From Meloidogyne chitwoodi (lineage: Eukaryota; Nematoda; Chromadorea; Rhabditida; Meloidogynidae): a stretch of DNA of 64,000 bases. A program made the position numbers and the translations under genes. Below, in pieces: positions 33,923 through 44,434 of the stretch; within the stretch, counting starts at the first letter, position 1; every line of letters starts with the position of its first letter. Location of the stretch: contig JACZZP010000017.1 in NCBI GenBank assembly GCA_015183035.1, positions 248,001 to 312,000 of the forward strand, written 5' to 3'. Below the pieces are notes generated by a model. It was not told the DNA's origin, ran no database searches, and saw nothing but the letters and a program-made list of their open reading frames with translations.

Positions 33923-35571
33923 ATGGGGAATAGTTGTCTTATTCCTGGTGTTTCAACAACTATAAACACAACTAAAATTGGAACAGTTTTTGTTATTCAA
34001 CCTGAAGGTAGAGAGAGATTAAAGAAATAAAAAATATAATTATACTTACCTAATTGTTTTTTTTTTTGAAAAACTAAGTTTGTAAAACTTTTTAAGTTTT
34101 AAGTTGCAAACTTTCGGAAAATGTTTACAATAAGTTTAAAGTTTTTTAATTAAGTTTAAACTGCAAAATTATTTTTAAAAGTTGAAACTTATGTATTTAG
34201 TAACTTTTCCGGAAAATATACAAACAATAAGTTTATAAACTTAAAACTTTACAAACTTGCTCATGTTTGTAAATATTTCTTGTTTCTATATTTAACTTTA
34301 TAATATATATCTATTTTAAGAAAAGTTTTGTTTGCAAAAAAATGTTTTAGTTGATTGTCACTAGTTTCATTTATACATATTTTCTTATAAATACCTAATC
34401 TATTTTTTTATCTTATTCTTAATTTCTTTAGATAAAGATTTTAAATCTGGTTTCAAATTATCATTGCCACGACGAAACAAAATTTTCTCACAACCAGAAA
34501 TTTCTCAAGAATTTTCTTCTCATATGCTTACAACAAGAGATAAAGAATTGTTAGTATTAAATAAAAAATTATTAAAAAAAAAATAATTCACATACAATAC
34601 AATTTTTTTATAAAAAAATAACTAATTTTAGAATTCTTTTAATTAAATTTATTATTTAAGAATTAATCGTTCTTGGCTTGAACACATCGAAAAAGGCCGT
34701 AAAGATATTTTCCATAGGACAATGCTTTATTGCATTGAAGCAAGTCCTAAAATTAATGAAATAATAGCTTGTGGTCGTTATTGTTTTAGAGATCTGACAA
34801 AATGGCCAAAACTTAATAGAATTTGGTATTAAAAAAATTATAAAATTTTATTTTTTTTATTTTTTAGTCAAGCACAGTTTATTTTCTATGAGAAATTAAT
34901 ATTTGAATTAGATTTAAACGAAAGAAAAATGCATGAAGCATGTTGGCAGTTAGGGGAAATGCATGCAAATTATGCACAATATGGACTTAAACCACACTTT
35001 CTAGATATTTATCAACAACAATTTTTAGGTAAATTTTGTTAAATAATCAAAACAAGGTTGTAAATTGTTATGAAATTTAAAAAATATATTATACTTGTTT
35101 AAATAAAATCTAATTAACACACTTTAAGTTTTATTCTTGTACTTGATTATTTTGTGAATAAAACTACACACTTAGGACTTTTTATTAAAATATTTACAAA
35201 CTTGAGTTTTTTCAACTTTTTACAAACTCAAGTTTTACAAACTTTTTACATACTTAACTTTTACAAAATATATAAATAAAACTTTACACTAAAAAATTTA
35301 AATTTTTCCGGAATTTTTTACTTAAGTTTACAAGTTTTATTTGCAAACTTATTATATATTTACTTGTTTTTCACCAATAAAATAAATAAAATACATTTTA
35401 GCAATTCTTGCAAAAATGGATATGCAAGATAAAGCTGAAACATGTATTGCTTACACACATTTGACATCTTTTGTAATAGATGTTATGAATCAGGCTTATT
35501 GTCAAAAAGCAGCAAATATTCGTTTGGCCGGAAGTCCAATGAATAATAGACGAAGGAATGAGCAAAATTAA
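33923..35571 (+). CDS. Nematode globin with acylation-type N-terminus, 5 exons, 232 aa
   Basis: Exons: 33923-34007, 34432-34549, 34661-34825, 34868-35028, 35402-35571; total 699 nt. The globin fold is recognisable from '[19 protein letters not shown]', then '[15 protein letters not shown]' and '[20 protein letters not shown]', where His155 is the likely proximal (F8) ligand. Counting back 29 residues puts Gln126 at the distal E7 position, common in nematode globins (alignment-dependent). The start 'MGNSC' fits N-myristoylation at Gly2 and palmitoylation at Cys5, as known for some C. elegans neuronal membrane globins that act in redox or oxygen signalling rather than oxygen storage. The C-terminal tail is basic ('NNRRRNEQN'). 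Introns 1 and 4 hold AAGTTTGTAAA-type repeats. The globin call is firm; the signalling role is inferred from the N-terminus. Confidence 0.87.
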
Positions 35572-35880
35572 AAATATATTTTATTCTAATAAATTGCCTT
35601 AATTATTTAATTTTATAATGGATATTTACTTATATTATGTAGAAAAATATTTTAAAAAATTCTTAATTTCTTCTTAAATTAATTTTTAATTTTATAAAGC
35701 TAACCAGCGTAGGTATGCTCAGATCAGTGTATAAAATTATGGGGAAAATTAATAACATGGGGAACATTAAAAAATACTTTAGGGAGAAGCGCCGGAGGGA
35801 TTGAAAATATGGGCGTTGAAAGCCTGCGGCTTTGAAAGGGTCCTAGCAGGGATTTTTGCTTGGAATATGTACGTCATGAG
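35572..35880. other. Left flank of the satellite block
   Basis: After the globin stop, AT-rich DNA switches at about 35700 to more GC-rich sequence. From about 35784 it contains satellite-like fragments ('GCGCCGGAGGGATTGAAA', 'GGGCGTTGAAAGCCTGCGGC') that look like diverged edge units of the array. Confidence 0.5.
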
Positions 35881-38325
35881 CGGTGTGAAGTTGTGGATGG
35901 TAAAAGTCATGTGGGTGCCAAAGTGGTGGTGCAACCCTCCAGCGTTTGAGGGCCTTCGGCCCTCAAACGCCCCGCTAAAGTTTGGAAATTTTGTGGTGGG
36001 TTAAAAGTGGTGGTGGAGGCAAAAGTGGTGGTGCAACCCTGCGGCGTTTTAGGGCCTTCGGCCCTCAAACGCCCCGCTAAAGTTTGGAAATTTTGTGGTG
36101 GGTTAAAAGTGGTGGTGGAAACATAAGTGGTGGTGCAACCCTCCGGCGTTTGAGGGCCTTCGGCCCTCAAACGCCCCGCTAAAGTTTGGAAAGGTGTGGT
36201 GGGTTAAAAGTGGTGGTGGAGGCAAAAGTGGTGGTGCAACCCTGCGGCGTTTGAGGGCCTTCGGCCCTCAAACGCCCCGCTAAAGTTTGGAAAGGTGTGG
36301 TGGGTTTAAAGTCGTGGTGGGTGCAAAAGTGGTGGTGTAACCCTCCGGCGTTTGAGGGCCTTCGGCCCTCAAACGTCCCGCTAAAGTTTGGAAAGGTGTG
36401 GTGGGTTTAAAGTCGTGGTGGGTGCAAAAGTGGTGGTGTAACCCTCTGGCGTTTGAGGGCCTTCGGCCCTCAAACGCCCCACTAAAGTTTGGAAATTTTG
36501 TGGTGGGTTAAAGGTCGTGGTGGAGGCAAAAGTGGTGGTGTAACCCTCCGGCGTTTGAGGGCCTTCGGCCCTCAAACGCCCCGCTAAGGTTTGGAAAGTT
36601 TGTGGTGGGTTAAAGGTCGTGGTGGAGGCAAAAGTGGTGGTGTAACCCTCCGGCGTTTGAGGGCCTTCGGCCCTCAAACGCCCCGCTAAGGTTTGGAAAG
36701 TTTGTGGTGGGTTAAAGGTCGTGGTGGAGGCAAAAGTGGTGGTGTAACCCTCCGGCGTTTGAGGGCCTTCGGCCCTCAAACGCCCCGCTAAAGTTTGGAA
36801 ATTTTGTGGTGGGTTAAAGGTCGTGGTGGAGGCAAAAGTGGTGGTGTAACCCTCCGGCGTTTGAGGGCCGAAGGCCCTCAAACGCCCCGCTAAAGTTTGG
36901 AAATTTTGTGGTGGGTTAAAGGTCGTGGTGGAGGCAAAAGTGGTGGTGTAACCCTCCGGCGTTTGAGGGCCTTCGGCCCTCAAACGCCCCGCTAAGGTTT
37001 GGAAAGTTTGTGGTGGGTTAAAGGTCGTGGTGGAGGCAAAAGTGGTGGTGTAACCCTCCGGCGTTTGAGGGCCTTCGGCCCTCAAACGCCCCGCTAAGGT
37101 TTGGAAAGTTTGTGGTGGGTTAAAGGTCGTGGTGGAGGCAAAAGTGGTGGTGTAACCCTCCGGCGTTTGAGGGCCTTCGGCCCTCAAACGCCCCGCTAAG
37201 GTTTGGAAAGTTTGTGGTGGGTTAAAGGTCGTGGTGGAGGCAAAAGTGGTGGTGTAACCCTCCGGCGTTTGAGGGCCTTCGGCCCTCAAACGCCCCGCTA
37301 AAGTTTGGAAATTTTGTGGTGGGTTAAAGGTCGTGGTGGAGGCAAAAGTGGTGGTGTAACCCTCCGGCGTTTGAGGGCCGAAGGCCCTCAAACGCCCCGC
37401 TAAAGTTTGGAAATTTTGTGGTGGGTTAAAAGTGGTGGTGGAGGCAAAAGTGGTGGTGCAACCCTGCGGCGTTTTAGGGCCTTCGGCCCTCAAACGCCCC
37501 GCTAAGGTTTGGAAAGTTTGTGGTGGGTTAAAGGTCGTGGTGGAGGCAAAAGTGGTGGTGTAACCCTCCGGCGTTTGAGGGCCTTCGGCCCTCAAACGCC
37601 CCGCTAAAGTTTGGAAATTTTGTGGTGGGTTAAAGGTCGTGGTGGAGGCAAAATTGGTGGTGTAACCCTCCGGCGTTTGAGGGCCTTTGGCCCTCAAACG
37701 CCCCGCTAAAGTTTGGAAATTTTGTGGTGGGTTAAAGGTCGTGGTGGAGGCAAAATTGGTGGTGTAACTCTCCGGCGTTTGAGGGCCTTCGGCCCTCAAA
37801 CGCCCCGCTAAAGTTTGGAAATTTTGTGGTGGGTTAAAGGTCGTGGTGGAGGCAAAATTGGTGGTGTAACCCTCCGGCGTTTGAGGGCCTTTGGCCCTCA
37901 AACGCCCCGCTAAAGTTTGGAAATTTTGTGGTGGGTTAAAGGTCGTGGTGGAGGCAAAATTGGTGGTGTAACTCTCCGGCGTTTGAGGGCCTTCGGCCCT
38001 CAAACGCCCCGCTAAAGTTTGGAAAGTTTGTGGTGGGTTAAAAGTGGTGGTGGAGGCAAAAGTGGTTGTGTAACCCTCCGGCGTTTGAGGGCCTTCGGCC
38101 CTCAAACGCCCCGTAAAATTTGGAAAGTTTGTGGTGGGTTAAAAGTGGTGGTGGGTGCCAAAGTGGTGGTGCAACCCTCCGGCGTTTAAGGGCCTTCGGC
38201 CCTTAAACGCCCCGCTAAAGTTTGGAAAGTTTGTGGTGTTTTAGAGTCGTGGTGAGTGCCAAAGTGTTGGTCCAACCCTCCGGCGTTTAAGGGCCTTCGG
38301 CCCTTAAACGCCTAGTGAACGACCT
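35881..38325. repeat. GC-rich 102-bp hairpin satellite, about 24 tandem units
   Basis: Unit length is 102 bp (101 in a few). Every unit contains a palindrome made of GGCGTTTGAGGGCC, a 3-base loop TTC, and GGCCCTCAAACGCC, centred near 35945, 36046, 36148 and so on to 38284. The rest of the unit is a G/T-rich segment (AAGTGGTGGTG, TTTGTGGTGGGTTAAAGG). Edge units are more diverged than central ones, and the last two show compensatory arm changes (TTTAAGGGCC paired with GGCCCTTAAA). Because 102 is divisible by three, the minus strand stays open across 36381-38105 as 34-residue Thr/Pro-rich repeats. There is no splice or promoter context for a gene. Base composition is unlike anything else in the window. 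Confidence 0.93.
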
Positions 38326-38340
38326 CAACCGAAACTTTAA

Positions 38341-39076
38341 CACCCTGCAACTTGGTAAGAGTTTATCCAAAAATTTTACAAAAAATATTTTTGACTCTTC
38401 TAGTCAAGGGCTTTCAAATGATATATAATTTGGCCCCCATACTTTAATTTTATAGTAGGCCATTTTGGCTCTCAAAATTTTGATGGGATTTTATGCCCAA
38501 ATTTTCAAAAAATCATAACTTTTTGAAAAGTAACCTTTTTTGAATATTTTAAAACCTTAAAAGGTTCCAAAAATTATGCTTAATATAATAAAAATACTTT
38601 CCATCCAGTCCCATGGCAAAAATACCGAAAATTTTTCGAAAAACCGGAAATTTTCGAATTTTCAGATTTTTGATCCTAAGTACCTCTAAACCTAATATTT
38701 TTCAAAAAATTTTAACTTATAAAATAGCTATTGTTTTTCTTTATTTAATAACACTTGATTCATTCAAATTCGACAAAAACTCGCAAAGCTAAGGTCGATT
38801 GCAAATTTTGGAAAATATTCCATAAGGGGTACCCCTTTTTGAAAAATTTTGAAAAAATTTTTTTCGAAAAAAATGTCTTATATGTGGTAAAAACACTCCC
38901 TAAACACGAATCTGTTGTCAGAAAATTTTTTAAAAATTTTTTGCAAAAGTTAGAGTCAAAAAATTATTAGGGTCATACTCACTTTTCGGACTCTAACTCC
39001 CTCAGACTCAAGTGGACCCCAAACATGTGATATGTTTTTTGAACCTACAAAACATTCTCTATAACATGGGTGAGTA
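38341..39076. repeat. Direct repeat of about 0.73 kb, copy A
   Basis: Starts about 'CACCCTGCAACTTGGTAAGA' and runs through 'TTTCAAATGATATATAATTT', 'CTTTCCATCCAGTCCCATGG', 'GGTCGATTGCAAATTTTGGA' and 'AGGGGTACCCC' to 'GTGATATGTTTTTTGAA'. Copy B repeats these words in the same order about 800 bp downstream. No recognisable protein on either strand. Confidence 0.85.
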
Positions 39077-39144
39077 AAAAAAGGCTTTATGATCTGTTTA
39101 TACATACCACCCTTTAAACCCCCGCTGTCCCAAAATTTCTAACC

Positions 39145-39861
39145 CCTGTAACTTGGTCAAAGTTAATCCAAAATTTTTTCAAAAAATATTTTTGAACTCA
39201 GCTCATAAAGAGCTTTCATATGATATATCATTTGCCCACCTTGCTTTAATTTTTATGTTTACATTTTTTGACTTCAAAATTTGAATGGGATTTTATGACA
39301 AAAATTTCAAAAATTCATAACTTTAAGATAAATAACCTTTTTTGAATATTTTAAACCTTATTAGGTGTTAAAATTATGCTTAATTTTATAAAAATACTTT
39401 CAGTCCAATCCCATGGCAAAAATCCAAAATTTTTTCAAAAAAACCGAAAATTTTCGAATTTTCAGAAAATCGACCCTAACTACCCCTACCCCGAACATTT
39501 TTAAAATTTTTCTTCAATCATAAAATAGTTAATTTTTACTTCATCTATCAAACTGTGTTTCATTCCAATCCGACCAAAACTCGAAAAGTTAAGGTCGATT
39601 GAAAATTTTGGAAAATATTCCAATAGGGGTACCCCTTTGGAAAAATTTTGAAAATTTTTTTTTCGTAAAAATTACTTTTATGGTGTATAAACACATCCTA
39701 AACATGAATCCGAGGTCAGAAAAAATTTAAAAAATTTTCTCGAAAAGTTACGGTCAAAAAATCGTAAGAGTCCGAATCGCTTTTCGGACTTAATTCTCAG
39801 AGACTCAAGAGGACCTCCAACATATGATATGTTTTTTAGATCGTCAAAGGATGTTCTACAA
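39145..39861. repeat. Direct repeat of about 0.73 kb, copy B
   Basis: Matches copy A in order and orientation ('CCCCTGTAACTTGGTCAAAG', 'TTTCATATGATATATCATTT', 'CTTTCAGTCCAATCCCATGG', 'GGTCGATTGAAAATTTTGGA', 'GGGGTACCCC'), with scattered substitutions and small indels, so the duplication is not very recent. Confidence 0.85.
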
Positions 39862-40065
39862 AATAGGCTATTGAAATCCGGTTTTGCACGCCGAATTCAA
39901 AAATTGACCCATGTGACAACCACTTTTTGACTCAAATCGCTACAATCACTCATCACAGACTCAATTGGCTCGCAGACTTTTTGTAGCCAACGCTTGTGGC
40001 TACAAATGTCTCAACTTAGCCAAAACTATCGGCCTCATATTTACATTCAAAAAAGCAATTAAAAT

Positions 40066-40415
40066 TTTCAATCGGCCATTTCATTGCCACACTCAAGTCT
40101 GGCATCAAAATGACCAATCCCATTTAATTCCCCATAGCCGATTACCCATTATCCCTCAAATAATTCCAACTTATTTTTAGTTTATTATTCGATGCCCATT
40201 TCAGTGCCGCAATTAATTTCTGCACCAAAATTACCTTGCCCATTGAACTCCCCACAACTGATTACCCATTATCCCACCAAAAAATCCCACTTCTTTTGAA
40301 AGTATATCATATTCGGCCATTTCAGTGCCACACTCAAGTTCGGCACCGAAATAACCTGTCCCAAAAAATTCGCCGTACTCGAATACATATTATCCCAAAA
40401 GAATTTCCCACAAAA
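40066..40415. repeat. Three tandem units of about 121 bp
   Basis: Units begin near 40070, 40190 and 40312 with 'CGGCCATTTCA(T/G)TGCCACACTC' or a variant, and include 'ACCCATTATCC' near the end. Next to them, about 40433-40457, is a hairpin AGACTCTAA...TTAGAGTCT. This is the right-hand part of the repeat block that separates globin and collagen genes. Confidence 0.7.
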
Positions 40416-40777
40416 AGCCAACCGTTGTCGCTAGACTCTAAAAAAACTATTAGAGTCTGGGCTGGACGTTTCAGTCTCACGCGGATAACTACCCTTTAAA
40501 TTGAAATTTCTCAAAAAAATTTTTTTGATTCGACATCTACTAATTGGTGCTCAATCGCCTCCCAGCAGAAGTTTTCCGCTATCTGCCCCCGTTCCCGAGA
40601 TAGACCCGGAGCGGGAGCTGTTTCGGCGTGAAGGAACCCCCGCACAAAAAAATCGATAATTTTCCCATATGGCCCACCACAAGTACCCAGCAACATGTCC
40701 AACTTCCAGCCCTCTCCCATTATCCATAAAGGCTGTGATTTTTGATTTACGCGAAACGGCTTGTTTTTATATGTATA

Positions 40778-42176
40778 TTAATTTGTTGATCTTAATTCCT
40801 TCAAATCATCATAAATTGCAATTTCCTCATCTTCTGTCCCATTATTTTTTTCCTCTTCAATTATTCCATCATCTATACTCATCATAGTCAATGGAAATGA
40901 ATATTCAGAAGAAATATGAGAGGCAAAAGCCTTTGAAACACATTTGTATTGACATTGAAATGAGAAAGCAGGACTTCCCTCTATACCAATAATTCCTTGT
41001 ATTCCAATTTTCCCATTCATTCCTTTCTAAAATAAAATTAAAAAAGACTAAACTTTATTTAAACCTCTCCTGATATTCCCTTTGGGCCTTGTTTTCCTTG
41101 AACTCCATTCTGTCCTGCTATATTGGAAGGACGTCCAGGCAAACCAGTCAGACCTTTTATGCCTTCTTCACCGATTGGCCCCTTTTGTCCTTTAACACCT
41201 ATTCCACCTTAATTAAAAAGGAAACGTTTTTCTTATTTTTTTAATTTTTTACCTATGAGAGTTTCACCAGGAGGTCCTTTTTCTCCATTTCTTCCTGATT
41301 CACCTCTTTTCCCAGATGGTCCAGCTTCTCCAATACGACCATTCGATCCTGGACGACCTGGCATACCTTCATTTCCAGTTCTTCCGATATGTCCTAATAA
41401 TCCTCGTTCGCCTTGCAGGCCTTGAGGGCCAGGGGAACCTTAAATTTTGTTTAATATAATAATTTTCTTTAAAAACCAGCAGAGCAAACAACACATGGCA
41501 ATGGTGGGAGAGGACCCTGTTCAAAATCAAAGCCATCATTTCCTGGAATTCCATAAATGCCCAATCCTCCAGGCATCCCATCTTCGCCAGGCGTTCCTGG
41601 TGAACCTATTTGTCCTGGCAAACAGTTGAGTCGGGTACATTCTGTATTTAAATTTTTTAAATATTGAAAAATTTCAAAAAATAATTAAAAAATTTTTAAA
41701 ATTTATTTACTTTCACATTTGCTGACCGCTTTAATAACATTTTCAATTGGTAGATTTATTCCACTAACATCTTTCCGGAAACGAGTGTGTGAAACTTGAT
41801 TAAGTTGCATTTTAGTCCATATTTTGTTGGAAAATTTCTAAAAAGTTTAATTTAAAAAATTGCTTCACTTTTTTGTTTGCTTAATTAAAGCTTATTTTTT
41901 CAAGTTTATTTAAGTTTTAAGTTTGTAATAGTTTATTGAAGTTTTTCAAGTTTATTTATTTTCAAGTTTGTAATAATTTATTTAATTTGTTTTTCAAGTT
42001 TATTTGTTTTTAGGTGCCTGATATTTAGTTGAATACAACTCTGTTTCTGTACGTATTTGATGAATTTTCCAAGTAAAAAGATTATAAGAAATAATTAACC
42101 CAGTCAATGCAAAAATGCTTGTAAAAATGCTAAGTTGGGCTAACAAATAAAAAGTATCATTCCGAAAATAAAACAT
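40778..42176 (-). CDS. Cuticle-type collagen, 6 exons, 342 aa
   Basis: Exons: 42176-42018, 41837-41711, 41641-41477, 41438-41253, 41207-41065, 41026-40778; total 1029 nt. The N-terminal nematode cuticle collagen domain is present: a membrane/signal-anchor segment ('YLLAQLSIFTSIFALTGLII') and 'NKIWTKM', with a subtilisin-type cleavage box at about residues 72-75 (RFRK). Cysteines flank interrupted Gly-X-Y tracts ('CTRLNCLPGQIGSPGTPGED', 'GNEGMPGRPGSNGRIGEAGP', 'GEEGIKGLTGLPGRP'). Such collagens are secreted, trimerise and are cross-linked into the cuticle. Odd: the C-terminus continues past the Gly-X-Y block for about 60 residues, with 'FQCQYKC' and a Glu/Asp-rich end. Intron 1 apparently has a GC donor (CAG|GCACCT), since no GT gives the right phase. 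Confidence 0.9.
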
Positions 42177-44434
42177 TACTTTATTAAGTTTATTAATTTT
42201 GTAATTTTTATTTGTATAAATGTGAAGAAAGAAAAAGTTTTTAATATAACTTTAATATATTCATAATAATATTGTAAAAGAAGGAATTTAGGTTAATTTA
42301 TTGTAGTAAACAAATAAAGCAACTTGTTTTAATTTTTAATATTCTTTAAATGATCTTTTTTATTGTGATCTTTTGTCTAGCTCCTTTTTAGATATAACGT
42401 CATTTATTTCCTCCTAGAAAAAAAGTGGGGAGAAAATACAAAGTCTATCCGCATGGCAGCGACGACCCGATTTAAAATGATAAAAAAACTCCGATAAGAA
42501 TCACATAGAACGTGATGTTATTATTGGTACTATTTACTATTTTTTAATATAAAAAATAAACATGTGTTTAAAAAAGATCATTTTAGAAGAACAAACAATA
42601 TTTATATAAATAGTTACTTTCCTTTTTTGAAACATTTATTTATTTATTTTTTAAAAGTTTTAGTAGATATTAAAAATATATAAATAATTTTTAAATTAAA
42701 ATAAAAAATTTTCTAATACATTTTTAATTAATTTTTTATTAAATTTATATATCAAAAATTCTTCCTCTTTTTTTAGTTATTAACATTATATTCTTTTTAT
42801 TTTTTATATTTTATCTTGATCGAAGAATTTATATTTTTGAAAAATTATATTTAGAAAACCCTTCTCTCTTTTCTCACAAATTCTTGTTTTTATTCATTTC
42901 TTTTTTTCTCATTATTTTTTAAATAGAGAAAAATGTTGTTATCAATGTCCGCAAATTTATTCACGTAAAAATATCACTTTTATTGACAGCTGAAACCGCT
43001 TCTTCGATTTTACATTTTTCTATTATTCATTTAATTATTTTTAAATATTATATTATTTATTTTCCATATATGGCTGACGTGGCCTTTTATTAATTTATTA
43101 AAAAAAAATTAATTATTTCTCGTTTCTCTCCTTTTTACATTAAATATAATAAAATATTAGTTTGTTTAATAAATCAATTTTAAACAAAAATGGTTTTTAA
43201 AAAAAATTTTTTTATTCTAGAAGATTATTGAATCTTTTTTAAAGAATTAAACTGTATAAGTTTGCTTTCAGGAAGAAATTTGTTTTGTAATTTAAATTTT
43301 TCAAGTTTACAAAGGTAAAACAAGTTTTAAGTTTTTCTAAAGAGAAAAATAAGTTTTAAGTTTACAACTTTTCCGTAAAACTTAAGTTTTTTTGTTAATG
43401 TTAAAATTATTAATTAAATACATAACCCAATTTATCAACACTTTATTGATCAACATAGTTTATTTAAATTTTTACATTAAAAAAAATCTTTTTTTATCTC
43501 AAATTTTTATTTTAATATTTTATTGTTTCTTTCCTTTTTTAATTTTTTAAATATTTTTACACGTGTTAAATAATAATTATTGCATCATGTGTATGTAATT
43601 GTGTGTGTGGTATACCACAAAAAAAGAGAATAGACAGAAAGTGTTGGTGGCAGTTGGGCGAGTTTTTTTTATTTTTGGGTTTTCCTTTATTTAAACAGAT
43701 CATTCTTTCCTTTCTAAACCAAAAAGGAAAAATATCAAAAATAAATTTTTTTTATTATTAATTTTTTATAAAAAAAAGTCTTGAAAACCCCAAAATTTTA
43801 AAATTTCTGACTTAAACTCCCACTTATACCAAAGGAATTTAATTTAGAGATAAATATCAGAGATTTTGGAATAATTTGGTATTTTTTCTTTAATTTTTAT
43901 TTTCAATTAATTTTATTTTTTTAATAAAATTAATCATCATTCTCCCCCTTTTTTTTAAATTTTATTAACACAAAGTATTTTTTTTCAACTTTGAACAGTC
44001 CCACTCTCTAATTATCTTTAGTTTAATAAATTAAATTAAAAAAAAATTATTTAATTTATTTTTCTTTAGACAAAGATTAAATATATAAATTATTTCATGT
44101 GCACCATTTTTAATTTATTTTTAAATTATTTTAAAAATATTTTTAGAGCCCTGTATTTTTTCATAATAAATTTTTAAATTAAAATTTTAAACATTTTTCA
44201 TGCCTATAAATTTTTTTTAAATTATTTTAAATTTTTTTCCAACATTTGGCGTTTTTAAAATATTAAGGCGCACAACTAAGTCTCTGACACTTTTTAAGAT
44301 TACAATTTACAAACTTAAGATACAAAAAAAGTTTTTTCTTCTTCTAATATTTTAATCATTTTCTTTTAAATTTATTTAAAAAAAAATATTTTTTTTAGAA
44401 AAAAATTTTTCAAGAATAAATTAAATTAATAAAA
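42177..44434. promoter_or_regulatory. Divergent intergenic region between collagen and pyruvate dehydrogenase kinase
   Basis: 2.26 kb, very AT-rich, no coding exon. It must contain both 5' regions. A repeat of the CAAGTTT/AAACTTAAGTTT type is at about 43250-43390, and a short palindrome TGTGGTATACCACA at about 43605-43618. Nothing more specific can be read. Confidence 0.5.

Noticed and set aside
36381..38105. 574-codon minus-strand open frame as a protein gene
   Set aside because: It is a by-product of the 102-bp satellite period; no start context, introns or codon constraint.
35881..38325. CRISPR-like array
   Set aside because: Units are contiguous tandem repeats with no unique spacers, in a eukaryotic gene context.
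40511..40720. 69-codon minus-strand frame in the repeat block
   Set aside because: Looks protein-like in composition, but no domain, no splice partners, and it lies in the GC-rich repeat block.
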